64,000 nucleotides of DNA from Pleurotus djamor (Eukaryota; Basidiomycota; Agaricomycetes; Agaricales; Pleurotaceae): NCBI GenBank assembly GCA_029747585.1, contig JAPEVF010000196.1, positions 1 to 64,000 on the forward strand, in the 5' to 3' direction. Of this stretch, positions 21,727 through 32,378 are shown in pieces. Position 1 is the first letter of the stretch. Each line of letters begins with the position of its first letter. The translations under genes were made by a program, and so were the position numbers. Under the pieces are notes generated by a model. It had not been told where the DNA came from. It did no database searches and saw nothing but the letters and a program-made list of their open reading frames with translations.

Positions 21727-23358
21727 ATGTTATCTGCCTCCGAATTCTTGGACACCTCGCCGACTATCGAAGAGGTCGACAAGAAAATCTCAGACCTGCG
21801 CGACGAAATCCGTGTTCTTGAGCACTACCGGAATGCTCGCCTCCTTGTGGTTTCGAGATTACCACCGGAGGTCTTATCCACTATCTTCGAGTATATGGCT
21901 CATGAAAAGTTTGATCCAAGGGTGCATATGCGTAGGGTTTACTCGTGGTTGGCTGTGACTCAAGTTTGTCGNTTATGGCGGAATACGGCTCTCAATACCC
22001 CTCGGATGTGGGGATGTATATACAGCCATACCAACCAAAACCTCGCGAAACTTTTCCTCGAACGGGTCAAGTCTGCCCCCATCTATCTGCGCTCGAGTCC
22101 ATTCGGTGGCAGGCGAAATGTCACTCCTCTCATCTTGGAACACTCTGCTCAACTAAAAGAGCTTGATTTAGGGTATTACACGGCGCAGCTGAATGGCCTC
22201 TCCCGGTACCAATTCCCATTGCTCGAAACGTTCAAGGCCGGCCTCAATTCCTCGACTATACCCTATGACCGTAAATTCATGTTTGCTTCGGACGACGACA
22301 CAATGGCGTGTNCACCGTTGCGGCACGTTGTATTGATGAACTGCCATATCGACTTGCGGGCTCGTTGTCTCGCTCAGGTTGTCGTGTTGAGCATCACCTA
22401 CGAAAGCTCTGTTGTAGACATGCCAAACGTTCCTATGGTCGATGTCATCGCTGCGCTGGACGAGATGAAATGTTTGGCTTGCTTGACATTGATCAATGTC
22501 ATCGGGACATCGGGGAACGTGGCGGAGGGGGCAGTTGCTCAGATCCCTCGCCTGAAGACCCTTCACATCGAGGCAAAGTATGTCGACTCTTTGTCGATCT
22601 TGGCTCATATTGGGTGCCCTTNCATCGAATCAGTGATTGCCTCCCTCATTGAACCACCACCACCATCTGATCCTTTGGTGGCATCGATAGTGCGCACCTT
22701 TTGTTCGTTGGTGCCAGGTAGCCCATCGGAATGGAAGACTANTCTCCATGTGCAGTCTGTACAGGAGACTTGTCAAAGCACGATGGCCATAGTACCCGAC
22801 CCNAGCGTCCACGACGACAACCAATCTCCTCCTTTCAGGCTGATAATGTTGGGCCCGTCCGACTTTTCGACTTGCCTGCACATATCCTCCCTCCTNCCTG
22901 CGACGAGGCCCTTCACCCTAGATCTCCGTTGCAGTCAGAACATGTCTATTGAGANGCTGCATACGTTCTTGCGAAGTTTGCCGGACGTTGAAGAGCTCCA
23001 CATCGACGACCTTGAGGCNCTCGTAGANATTCTCAAGGACACGCCTGTGAAAGGTAAAGGCAAGCGCAATGACCTACCGCCATTCTCCCTCCCCTCTGTC
23101 AAATATCTCCAGCTAAGCCAGAATACTCGAATCAAGTACAAGGACCGCAATCTGAAGAAACTCAAGAAGCTCTTGGCGGCTAGGAAAGCCGTGGGTGTGG
23201 AGATCGAAGTGTTCAAACTCTGTCGTACAGGCCACATTGTCGANGATGAGTTGGACATATTCCGGACGGAGGTTGGTGCGACAGAAATGGTACCTTGTAG
23301 ACCGCGAGTACACCTGGGGAAATACTACGGACGTACTTACTTCCCCGATATATACTGA
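21727..23358 (+). CDS. F-box/LRR-type protein, intact tandem paralogue
   Basis: Intronless 543-codon frame from ATG 21727 to TGA 23356-23358. Residues 14-40 form a short coiled coil (VDKKISDLRDEIRVLEHYRN), followed by the F-box: SRLPPEVLSTIFEYM, then WLAVTQVC-x-LWRNTALNTPRMW. The rest is leucine-rich repeat-like: LILEHSAQLKELDLG, LSILAHIGCP, LPSVKYLQLSQN and LKKLKKLLAARKAVGVEIEV. This is the standard architecture of the expanded Agaricomycete F-box family, in which the coiled coil before the F-box is common. About ten ambiguous bases within the frame act as substitutions and keep it open. Predicted SCF adaptor; target unknown. Confidence 0.85.
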   Translation: MLSASEFLDTSPTIEEVDKKISDLRDEIRVLEHYRNARLLVVSRLPPEVLSTIFEYMAHEKFDPRVHMRRVYSWLAVTQVCXLWRNTALNTPRMWGCIYSHTNQNLAKLFLERVKSAPIYLRSSPFGGRRNVTPLILEHSAQLKELDLGYYTAQLNGLSRYQFPLLETFKAGLNSSTIPYDRKFMFASDDDTMACXPLRHVVLMNCHIDLRARCLAQVVVLSITYESSVVDMPNVPMVDVIAALDEMKCLACLTLINVIGTSGNVAEGAVAQIPRLKTLHIEAKYVDSLSILAHIGCPXIESVIASLIEPPPPSDPLVASIVRTFCSLVPGSPSEWKTXLHVQSVQETCQSTMAIVPDXSVHDDNQSPPFRLIMLGPSDFSTCLHISSLXPATRPFTLDLRCSQNMSIEXLHTFLRSLPDVEELHIDDLEXLVXILKDTPVKGKGKRNDLPPFSLPSVKYLQLSQNTRIKYKDRNLKKLKKLLAARKAVGVEIEVFKLCRTGHIVXDELDIFRTEVGATEMVPCRPRVHLGKYYGRTYFPDIY

Positions 23359-23637
23359 GAGTCTGGGCATATTTATTGGGATGCTAAGTTTGAGCCACTC
23401 CATCTCAACCAATTTTGACCGTTCCCACTACCGCCACCAAATATCATCAATATTTGTCTTTACTCAACTTGCATGCAAACTTTGGCGTTCGAAATCAGCA
23501 CAGTCTTGACCTTCTTTGCTGCATCGAGTTCGACGCCCAAGTTCGAAGCTTCGCGAATCTCCTGACCGCCGCCTTATAAGCTCATCGTCGTCTTCAACCA
23601 CCACCAACGCCTNACCTGAACAGTTTCCGTACGGATC

Positions 23638-25635
23638 ATGGACGAAATCATTCCAGGACTCTGGGTGGGGGATCTACCCAGCGCACTCGACGTCGACAAT
23701 CTCAAGCAACATGGCATCTTTAGTATATTATCGGCCATGAGGGGAAGGGTCACTATCCACGAAGTGAGCGTCATAGCGTCATCTGCAGGGCGGTTACGAG
23801 ATTGATTTTCTCAATATTAAAACAGACCTTTCTTCGTCACCAAATCCTTCTGGACGATACAGAAGATGCCGATATCCTCGTTCATTTCGTGCCATCGATA
23901 ACTTTTATACAGAATGAACTAGATAAGGGGAGGGGAGTNCTTGTGCATTGTCAAGCGGGGATGAGTGAGTTCCCTTCAAAATCTGGCTGCGNTCCAACCA
24001 AGTTCATGGTCTCTGGCTTTCAGGCAGAAGCGTATCGATTGTGGCCGCATACTTGATGTACACGAAGGACCTCGACGTTGAAGGCGCCCTCCAGCTCATA
24101 CAGAAATCGCATCCGAANATCGAGTAAGCTGGCTCTANGGGAAATNCGTTGAAATGACTCAAAAACTACGCGCTAGTCCGAATGAAGGATTCCTCAGACA
24201 ACTAGAGGTTTTCCATCAAGCCCGTTTCAGGATATCCAGACGTGACCAAGTGACACGGAGGTTTTACTTGGATCGCACNGTNGACGAGGTNCTTAGTGAG
24301 TNNCAAAGCATCTATCANTCTGATGTNCANGATCACTGAGGNNTTTCNTGGTAGATGGTGACGGATCTGCACCGGACACCAACATGTTTGCTAAATTCCC
24401 TCGAACCCCATCNGACTCGGTGCCAGCGACACCAGGCGGGCCTCGGAGACGTATCAGATGCAAGATGTGNAGACAAGAACTCGCTGCTCGTGAACANATG
24501 CTCGACCATGGTCAACTGGGACCAGCTACGCCNGCCTATGTGACCCCTGCACCCTCGCGTAGACCTTCTACCAACGATCCAACCACCGCAAGGCGCCCAT
24601 CTTTCCCTCAACCACGATCACGCTTAGGATCGACGACCACAGAAACAAAACCTCGCCGCCCATCCGTCCTTGCCTTCGGTGACTCTCTGACAATGTCCTC
24701 TTTGAGCGCCGAGACGACACAAAGCCCAGAAGCTGAAGACGGTGAAGCCACAGCCCGACCTTTTCCTGCTCCCGACACCCCAATGCCCAACAAGNTGACT
24801 CGATCCTCAAGTGGCTCGGTTGACCCTCCACGACGTCCCGTCATGCGACCTTTTGCAGGGTTGTCANGGAGCGTGATAGACTCATTGTCCATGTCAGCTC
24901 TGGAGACTGAAGATGAGAGCGAAGGGGAACCATCGGACGCGGGTGCTGCAATGCTATCCGATATATCNCTTGGAGCTGCTACGCTCCTTGGACGAAGAAT
25001 GTCGGATGCGGTATTGGCTACGCCGGAAGANCCGAANGGCCCTCCTGGGAGCGAACCCCACGGCGAACCACTTGACGTNTCNTCGCCNACNTCTCCCTTG
25101 GATGCATCNCCACCTACTACGGAGAAGTCCGANTCNNCANNANCNNGACCNCCAATGCCCCAGACACATTTCTCAAGTGCAGCTGATCTCAACGCCCAAT
25201 TGACTTCAAACCATTCACTCACGAGTNTGAAAAATTCGATGACTATGACGCCTCTGAGCTCGAAGCAGGTGCACTCACCTATNAGCCCGCCGATACTCAT
25301 GAACCCAAAATGTTCTGGNTATTTCCTGGAGCCNGTAAGTCTNNCNATTCNCTATNTGTGTCTGCCTTTCTTCATGNNTCGTCGGATAGATGAAATGGAT
25401 GGAACCTTTCCTTGAGGCTGGTCAGTTAAGCGGGAAGATAAATTGTCCGAACAAAAAGTGTAATGCGAAACTTGGTAATTATGATTGGGCTGGTGTTATA
25501 TGTAGCTGTAAGGAATGGGTCACGCCGGTGCGGTTGATACGTTTTTGGCACTGTTACCTTCAACGTTAACCCGTCCTTTTTCGTTTCTAGGGGTTCTGTA
25601 TCAGTCGTTCCAAAGTCGATGAAATTGTAATCTAG
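23638..25635 (+). CDS. YVH1: Dual-specificity phosphatase YVH1
   Basis: Conserved phosphatase with a C-terminal zinc-binding domain; in yeast it releases Mrt4 from late pre-60S ribosomes so that the P-stalk can assemble. The reading starts MDEIIPGLWVGDLPSALD, crosses an intron (gtgagc...aacag at about 23764-23825) to TFLRHQILLDDTEDADI, and carries the catalytic signature VHCQAGMSRS, split by an intron after the codon for M (HCx5R active site). The C-terminal zinc module begins RIRCKM-C-RQELAAR and ends INCPNKKCNAKLGNYDWAG-VICSCKEWVTP, then after a last intron GFCISRSKVDEIVI and TAG 25633-25635. The middle (24,600-25,100) is a long serine/proline-rich insert, larger than in yeast. More than 40 ambiguous bases fall between 23,937 and 25,378. 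NMD3, another 60S-maturation gene, lies in the same window but is not adjacent. Confidence 0.9.
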
Positions 25636-26390
25636 AGCAAAGCGCTAACAACAAGGGCGTATCCTTTCGGTGTTCGTTGTTCATATCTAGGCTTCTGTCT
25701 TATTTGGGAAGATATACGATTCCGTCCTTTTGTTGGCTCATTTGACCCAGTGAACGCAGAGGAACTTTATCTGATTTCTCTACGCTGTCTTTCCTAGCCA
25801 ATTACTAACGAGTTCATGTTTTAGGTTCCGTCCTCCCTCCTGTGCTTCATTCGATAACACCGGAAGCGCTGAGATGATCATCCTCGCTCATCCTGGTCCG
25901 TGATACTCTTTACAGAACATCTCGGGCGCTGCTGTTCAATGACACCTAGCATGGCGCGCAGAACTTGGGGTTTTCAACCTCAATACTCATCTGGTCTGTG
26001 CCTTCGCTTAGACTCTGCCAAGCCCTCGGTGATCCTCCCATCCTCCCATATGCTCCTATTCTCTTTCCATTCTATGGAACATTCCTACTTACTACAGAGC
26101 CTTCGCAAGCGTCTCTTTTTACACGTTGGTGCCTGTCATCGGCAAGTTCATAGTGAGCGCCGAACTTCTATGCCGGACATTGCGATGCCCTATACCGAAG
26201 ACATCGGTGCTGAAAATGACCATTTTAGTGTTCAGGTTGACTGACCCTTCCACAGGTGTCTAGGGATGACCCCCTAAGTCAACAGGCGAGTAGAGATCAC
26301 TCTCCTTCTCTGTATTGCGGCTATGACTGTCATGGCACTGGAAACACAAGTCATTTTCTCGCCAGTCGAACGACCTGACATAAGCCTTGG
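25636..26390. other. Intergenic; no supported gene
   Basis: Two overlapping plus-strand frames near 25,900-26,250 have no recognisable content. The right end leads into a TATA box and the next gene. Confidence 0.45.
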
Positions 26391-26391
26391 G

Positions 26392-26398
26392 TATAAAA
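26392..26398 (+). promoter_or_regulatory. TATA box upstream of the small secreted protein gene
   Basis: A tataaaa element in ttgggtataaaagcc lies 75 bp before the ATG at 26473, the usual spacing for a strongly expressed fungal gene. Confidence 0.6.
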
Positions 26399-26472
26399 GC
26401 CCCCCCTGGTTCTCTGTCAAGAGTCATCAAACTACTTCTGAATTTTTCTCCCATTCGTCCCCAGGCTCCAGC

Positions 26473-27229
26473 ATGCTACTCAAATCTCGCATCATCCCAA
26501 TCATGGCTGCACTCCAAGTTGCTCTCTTCGCCGCCGCTCTCGCTGTCGAACGCGAGGAGAAAGGATTAGAGCCCCAACCCGGAGTCCTTAGCCGGCAGCT
26601 TGGTCCTGACCCCATCTTTATCACTGGCCTCGTCGTCATTGGTGTCGGTGTCTTGATCTCATGGATTGTTGAAGCCGCTGCTCGTCATGACCACAGCGTC
26701 TCCACCAGTGGTCATTACGTAGGAACCACAGGCCCAGACTACTCAACCGTGAGTTTGTCCTTGAAAAAAAATCGGTCAATGCTAAAGCGCTAATCCTTGA
26801 TTGTTAGTCTGCTTATATCTCTGCCTACAATATGGTGAACGAAATTTATAACCAGAACTCCAACCTCAGAGCTGTTGCGGTCAAAGCGTTCATCCCCGTT
26901 ACTGGTTTAGAGTCACTCGGTGTCGCAGGGCAGGATTGGGGCTCGGCATGGGTCCCCATCCAAACTTCGCCTACCACCGCAACGACGTAATTCTTCAGCT
27001 TCTTGCCATTGGTATCATGCCCTGATCCATGTCCTTCCTTCTCAGTTACGTCGTCTGGTGGACCACCAGTCGTGGCGCCGCACTGACTATTAACTTCGAA
27101 TCGATCACGGATGTGGGTGATTAGCTATCAGTGTGATGAATCCGCTGATTATCCCGTTAGTATATCGCGTCTCCTGGAGTCGGAATGGTATCCGCTGGAT
27201 GGGGTCTCCCTATGACGGTCTATCTCTAA
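26473..27229 (+). CDS. Small predicted secreted/membrane protein, unknown function
   Basis: Four exons joined in frame. Exon 1 runs from ATG 26473 with a hydrophobic N-terminus (MLLKSRIIPIMAALQVALF then AAALAVE) that looks like a signal peptide. It is followed by a second hydrophobic stretch, IFITGLVVIGVGVLISWIVE. After introns gtgagt/gttag, gtaatt/ctcag and gtgggt/cgttag the protein continues with AYISAYNMVNEIYNQNSNL, AVKAFIPVTGLESLGVAG, a tryptophan-rich WGSAWVPIQTSPT then VVWWTTSRGAALTINFESI, and ends GWGLPMTVYL with TAA 27227-27229. About 200 residues. I do not recognise the family. The aromatic repeats suggest a beta-rich extracellular domain, but that is a guess. Confidence 0.65.
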
Positions 27230-27740
27230 CATCAAAGTTGCGGCGCTCCATACTAGAATCCACCAAAGTCTTTTTACTCAATGATGGAACTGTATTTCCC
27301 ATGCGAACGATTCACGATCGTGCCCGAAAATACATCCAATCGTTCATCCAATGCAATCGCTTACAGCACGAGTGATTGACGCAGGGATCACGACTTGGTC
27401 GAAAATTATGGCGGGACTCAATGATACATCCAACTGAGTGAAATTCATCCATTAAACCCAGGATAACAGATAACTAGAGTATGGCTTCGATCGAGAGAAC
27501 TCCCCAACGCCATCCTAGAAGGGTGCTGCGCAAGCGGTGCCAATCTGACGGCCGCAGCCGGCTGAACAACGGAGAAAATATTAGGCCCCCATAAGTTAGG
27601 TCGAGTGCTAGGTTACTCACTGCGTACCAAGAAATCAACGCAGCAGGTTTCTACTAGATCGGACCGGCTATGTTGATTTGGTTCATTGTGTCAGTACCAG
27701 GCGAATTTTGGGCAGGGAACTTGTGGGGAACTCGCTACAC
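27230..27740. other. Intergenic; no supported gene
   Basis: Lies between convergent genes. One short plus-strand frame at 27,133-27,375 overlaps the end of the preceding gene in another frame and is a shadow. Nothing else is recognisable. Confidence 0.5.
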
Positions 27741-28992
27741 TCACCAGCCAGTCCGAGGGCGAGGACCACATGAGATTCCATCTAATTCAGAAAGACTTGG
27801 TGCGGTGTAGTGGCAACCTTCGAAGAGGGGGATGTTAGCGGACCACTCTGTGACTGAGGCGCAGCATAAGTTGAATGGTTTGTCTTCGCAAGGTGGGATG
27901 ACTGGAGGAGGCGCTCGAGGTGCTTTATACACCGTGAGACGATCTCGAGCTCCACAAAACTCTGTACGGTCTGCTTGGCAGGTCATCGAGCACTCGCTGT
28001 CCGGCCTCGGTAATCCAATGGTAAGACTGTTACCACAGTCTAATAGGCTTCGGTCAGCATTTCAACCATAAGCGTTGACTGTGTTGGCTTCTCACTCACA
28101 ACATTCGTTGGTAAATTCCATGCCAGCGTAAGTGAACCCGTTGTTGAGGCAAGTTGCGATGCATTTCTCGATGCTGACACCGGCATTGACTAGAATCAAT
28201 CTTTCAAATGTACGAGTGTTGACATTATCGCTGTGGTGGAAAATTCCATCCAAAATCAATCGAAATTGAAGGGAATCAACCAAGAGCAGCGGAACAATCA
28301 GTTTGACCAGATATATTAGAGGGAACAACTTGAGCGACCCACGTGAAGCATCCTTGATATTCCCATCCGGAAACGACGGCTGGCGTACTCGGTCCTGGAG
28401 CGTCGGTTTTATAGATGTTAATTCGATCAGGAGCACCACAGGTCTCCTCCTCATTTCCTGAGCAAGGCATATTACATTCACTCGCATCTGTGGGGGCACC
28501 AGGGCGTTGGAGGGCCCGATCGCAGTCTACCAGGGAGCAGAGTTAGTGTCAATACAATATGGCACATCACGAAAACTAGAACTCACAGCACTCAATACCG
28601 AATTCGACGCCAGCAATGTTAAAACCTTGGCCAAAGCAGAATGAAGTACATGTCTCGACGCTCATGGTTTCGGGTTGGATGGTGAAACGGCCCTGCAGCG
28701 TTCTGGACCCGGGAGCGTCACTGGTGCATTCATCTCGAAATTAGCTCAGCGAGGGAAGCAGTGTGCGCTCGGACGTACGTAAAGCATCCTTGAGACGTCC
28801 AACCAGGGGGGTCTCGGCGGATAAGGGATTCAGAAGAAGACAATGCCTGATAAATAGAGTATACAACGATGTCAGAATCAAGAGTACAGGTGAGGAAATT
28901 GATATTGTGGAAGGTGGACATACAGGGCTCGAGGCAAGAATGGTCGTAGCCGTCAGGACGAGAAACAGCAAAGACTCAGTGAGAGCTGGCAT
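27741..28992 (-). CDS. Secreted protein with two WSC domains
   Basis: WSC domains are eight-cysteine modules found in fungal wall sensors and carbohydrate-binding enzymes. From ATG 28990-28992 the signal peptide reads MPALTESLLFLVLTATTILA. After an intron comes GWTSQGCFT, then a first WSC: SRTLQGRFTIQPETMSVETC, TSFCFGQGFNIAGVEFGIEC, NMPCSGNEEETCGAPDRINI. A second follows: GWEYQGCFT, RTFERLILVNAGVSIEKC, NNGFTYAGMEFTNEC, MTCQADRTEFCGARDRLTVY. A short cysteine-bearing tail with a CC pair ends at 27741. There is no catalytic domain or transmembrane anchor, so a wall-binding secreted protein is likelier than a Wsc stress sensor. Introns of various lengths separate the modules; exact exon borders in the second domain and the tail are uncertain. 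It neighbours a secreted lysozyme. Confidence 0.8.
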
Positions 28993-29043
28993 GTTTGTGG
29001 AAGGATGAGGTTTGTGATGCCTCTGGAAAGTTTCAGTGAAGGT

Positions 29044-29053
29044 GTTTATATAC
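29044..29053 (-). promoter_or_regulatory. TATA box of the WSC-domain gene
   Basis: On the minus strand the sequence gtatataaac lies about 55 bp before the start codon at 28992. It is the only such element nearby. Confidence 0.55.
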
Positions 29054-29719
29054 TTTCGTTGGTCACAGGTCAACGACTTTGCCGACAGATTACGGGAGAA
29101 CCTCGAAAACCTGTTCCTGGAACATGAACATCGTGGGTGCAAATCTCTTCGATAACGGCGTTGCATGCCCTAACGATGCGGTGAGTACTTATGGTACAAG
29201 CGACGTCGAAAGACATTTGAATGGGACCTATCTATCATCCGCGACATATGGTTTGGAAGGATCAGGAACAGAGGTAGGAAGTACTAGCTCGTTCCCGTTA
29301 ATGACGATGACGTCTCAGTTCCAAGGGTGAAGGAGATAAAGTGCGGAAGTACGGGCGCTTTCAGCTGACATTCTCTCATCAATGAGGCTGGATTCGAGCC
29401 TACGCCACGGGAGAGTATGGTTGTTTCTGTTTGAGAGCGTGCCGAAGAGCTGTTCGGAGAAGCTGAGACTGAGAGGAGGTTGGTGCAGGACCGTCGTCCA
29501 AGACGTCGGGACGGGACGGGAAAGGTCAGATACGAAGGGTTTTGAATTGCATGAATTTTGTGGTCACAGACGAAACGAGTTATCTCAAGGCGAAAGCGGG
29601 TGCTATAGACCAATATACACTGCCTCCAGTTTGACTCGAGTGTCGGCAAAAATCAATGTCCCAATGCCATGCTATCGGTTCATGTCAGCCTCTCTTCGAA
29701 ATACTTTGCAGAAGTGAAC
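29054..29719. other. Intergenic; no supported gene
   Basis: Open frames on both strands overlap one another and contain no recognisable domain. The stretch is the promoter of the WSC gene and the 3' flank of the lysozyme gene. Confidence 0.45.
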
Positions 29720-30787
29720 CTACCGTTTCAAGCCAGCGCTATCGCCGTTGAAGTAGTCTTGATCTCCGGGAACGGCACCAGAGTCAGCGTATTGCCAGAA
29801 GGTCGTGTACCTACATAGGGAGAGGAAGCATTCGTCAGTAAAGTGTTTGGAGTGGATTGGAGGTTGGGGTGGTCTTACGCATATCCGGCAGGGAGCGTTC
29901 CAATAGCTGACGCATATCGGGCGATCCAGAGAGGGTTGGTGGAGGCGAATGCAGCGCTGTTTCCAGTGCATGTCTTCCACCAGTCGGTCGTGCTGTAAAT
30001 GACTAGAAACATTGTTAACGGGAGTCAAGCAGTAGACGGCCCTGGTTCATACTAGGATATCTGGAGAGGAGAGCAATTGGCATCGGCTTTGAATGACATT
30101 GGAAGCGTAAAGGCATACCTTGTTGTGGCGGCATGGTAGGTGTTGGAGAAGTCCCTGATCCAGTTGACCATGGACGCAGCACTCAGGCCAAAGCATGTGG
30201 CTCCGTATGGGTTGTCTGTCAACGGTAGGATATTATCAGAACAAACTCGAAGGATACCACGCCGAGAACAAAAATACGCACATTCGATGTCCAGCGCACC
30301 GGGAAGCGTGATGCCATCAGCAGACCAACCGCCTACAGAGAAACTATGAATGAGTTCGGAGATACGCAGTATCAAACTGCGAAAACCTGCCTCCGTGAGC
30401 AAGGAAGAAGTTTGCCTGTGCCGCGCCAGACGAGATGTCAGGACGTGCAAAGTGGTATCCGCCACGAATGATACCGATGTTGGTCGCTCCGGTGTATTGG
30501 CTGGAGAATTCCGGGTTACGGTACGCTAGAAATGATGGAGTTGAGCGAAGCCATAATTGCAGACGGCATGTGAGAGGGAACTTACAGGTACCCTCGGTGG
30601 CCTTGATGAAGGCAAATTCGATGCCCTGAGCCTTGACCGAGCTCCAATTGATACCAGGTTGGTATCCAGAGACATCCATGCCCTTAGGCAAAGCTCGCTT
30701 CGCAAGCGTCGACGTCTCCGAATCCGCAGCAGGTGCGGCTTGAACGCCAGCCAAAGCAACAAGGAGGAGAGTAGAAAGCCACTTCAT
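29720..30787 (-). CDS. Secreted GH25 lysozyme (N-acetylmuramidase)
   Basis: Glycoside hydrolase family 25 cleaves the beta-1,4 bond between N-acetylmuramic acid and N-acetylglucosamine in bacterial peptidoglycan. The signal peptide MKWLSTLLLVALAGVQAAPA is followed by a propeptide-like stretch ending KR and the first GH25 motif, KGMDVSGYQPGINWSSVKAQ, with the catalytic-region aspartate. Then come GIEFAFIKATEGT, IGIIRGGYHFARPD, LPGALDIE (the DxE active-site motif), GLSAASMVNWIRDF, PAGYAY, FWQYADSGAVPGDQDYFNGD and LKR before TAG 29720-29722. At least five short introns. Length and motifs match the Chalaropsis-type enzymes. Probable roles are competition with, or feeding on, bacteria. GH25 is patchy in fungi, so bacterial ancestry by old transfer is possible but not shown here. 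Confidence 0.9.
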
Positions 30788-30841
30788 GACGAGGATAAAC
30801 TACTTGAGCAGTTGGTCTATAGTTGTGCTTCAAAACAGTGC

Positions 30842-30849
30842 TTTTATAC
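30842..30849 (-). promoter_or_regulatory. TATA box of the GH25 lysozyme gene
   Basis: Minus-strand gtataaaa lies about 55 bp before the start codon at 30787. Confidence 0.6.
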
Positions 30850-32099
30850 TCCACAGGCTGCATGGCCGAAGCCAGTCGATGGCCGAATTCAATAAAAGCT
30901 TCATTTAGCAAGGCGATTCACCCGGGACCACGAGCAATGGTCCCATGTGGCACCACATCGGTTCCACCGAGGTGAGCAGAAGGAAGTGTCACCGCGTACT
31001 GCGAAGATGCCGAGGGTCGCAGTGGGCTTCCAGATGCCATAGTGATTGAATGATCCAAATATGAGCAACCTAACGGTAGATCAGCCACAAGACCTCGTTA
31101 TGATGAAAGATAAGAAACATTTGCATATGCAGGTGACAGGCTTGAGAAGCCTGTACCACGCAAGGAAGCGTCAGAATCCATGTTCGAAAATGGGTTCCTA
31201 TTGACGTTATATTTGATACTCTCCGAGTTTTCGTTCGTTTGCATGTGTTCTGTCATTAAGTTTGGAGGACCGCTGTGGTCGCGACATGGGAGAACAGAAA
31301 ATAGACGGAGTCTCGCGCATGCTGGCCTTATTCAAGACCGGTTCGAGGCTTCAAGACAGTTACGACAGTGCAAAAATTACCACAAGGCGGTTGGAAGTGA
31401 ACGAATCAAGAATAAACCAGGAGCAGGTCGACGAAGTACGTGGTAACCATGGTAACATATTCGGGCGCTTACCGACTACTGCATTTCCTCTTCGAACCCA
31501 CCTCGAACTTCACGCCAACGAACTAGCACTTATTTCCCTACGGGATTGTTTGTCTCTAACGCCCGGCTGAAGTCTTTTGGGTCTACAGGAAAACACCACA
31601 GATCCTGTCGCGCTCGCTGCTTCTGCTAGGAAATCCTATATCAGGGAGAGGACCTCGGTTTTTTAGAATCGACTGGATGATCCTCTTAACCGTGACAGAG
31701 ACTGATAACTTGGTGAGCTCACTATCTGAGTCTTTCCTTTGGATCTTACTAAAACTTGCATGAAGAGATAAAACGTGTTACAGTGATCGCAATACGTCCA
31801 TGGGAGACGCACAATACGCAATCTATGAAATACAAATGCAATGCAATGCGAAAACTATCCCCAAAAAAAAACCCAGATGTGTGCGGATCCCAAACTCCCA
31901 TCTGTCTAATCATACAGGCACCCCTACAACTCGAATAGCAGTCTTGCGAAGGTCGAATGTTAATAATAATAATAGTGATGATGCAATGCTATATCTGGGA
32001 GATCCATGTAAGTTTGCTATTCTTAACCGTGATGATCGAGGAGTAACTCACTGTTGGCATCGAAGAATCTGTACATGGGCAATGATATGGCGCTTGCGC
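30850..32099. other. Intergenic; no supported gene
   Basis: About 1.25 kb with several short plus-strand frames (for example near 31,262-31,570), none with recognisable motifs. I looked for further short CaaX-ended frames here, because pheromone genes often cluster, and saw none. Confidence 0.45.
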
Positions 32100-32234
32100 T
32101 TAGGCAATGACGCAGTAGGCTCCTCCACCGGAGCCGGAGCTCTCTTCGTCTGCGGGTGGTAGACCGACGGTGGTGTCCTCGGATTTTGAGGGGGCGGTGG
32201 AGAAGAAGGATGCGATGGTGGAGAAGGCGTCCAT
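32100..32234 (-). CDS. Mating-type lipopeptide pheromone precursor (CaaX)
   Basis: A 44-residue peptide from ATG 32232-32234 to TAA 32100-32102. It starts MDAFSTIASFF, has an acidic middle (PPADEESS), and ends GSGGGAYCVIA. The CVIA terminus is a canonical CaaX box: the cysteine is farnesylated, the last three residues are removed and the end is methylated. The N-terminus MDxF/MDxFxx, the acidic pair preceding the mature peptide and a glycine-rich mature part ending YC are the pattern of Agaricomycete B-locus pheromone precursors. The mature product is probably about 10-12 residues, cut after the DEE region (inference). A TATA box lies upstream. An in-frame extension upstream to 32339 exists, but the short form has the family's normal length. 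No STE3 seven-helix receptor is seen in the window. Confidence 0.85.
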   Translation of the reverse strand: MDAFSTIASFFSTAPSKSEDTTVGLPPADEESSGSGGGAYCVIA

Positions 32235-32370
32235 GTCTTTTTGATTGGTGGTGGTAAGTGTGACGATAAGAGGATGAACACCGATGAGCCAAAGGCTAGT
32301 AGGAGACTTGTTGTCTGATAGGCGAAGATTGAATGTCAACCTGAGGTCTATTCGCTCTCTATCCTCGTCC

Positions 32371-32378
32371 TTTTATAA
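32371..32378 (-). promoter_or_regulatory. TATA box of the pheromone precursor gene
   Basis: On the minus strand ttataaaa, followed by ggacgagg, lies about 137 bp before the start codon at 32234. That leaves a 5' leader of roughly 100 bases. Confidence 0.55.

Noticed and set aside
29079..29717. Frames on both strands between the WSC and lysozyme genes
   Set aside because: Mutually overlapping, without motif or splice structure.
31756..31938. Short plus-strand frame containing CLII
   Set aside because: A CaaX-like string inside the frame is not at the C-terminus, so it is not a second pheromone precursor.
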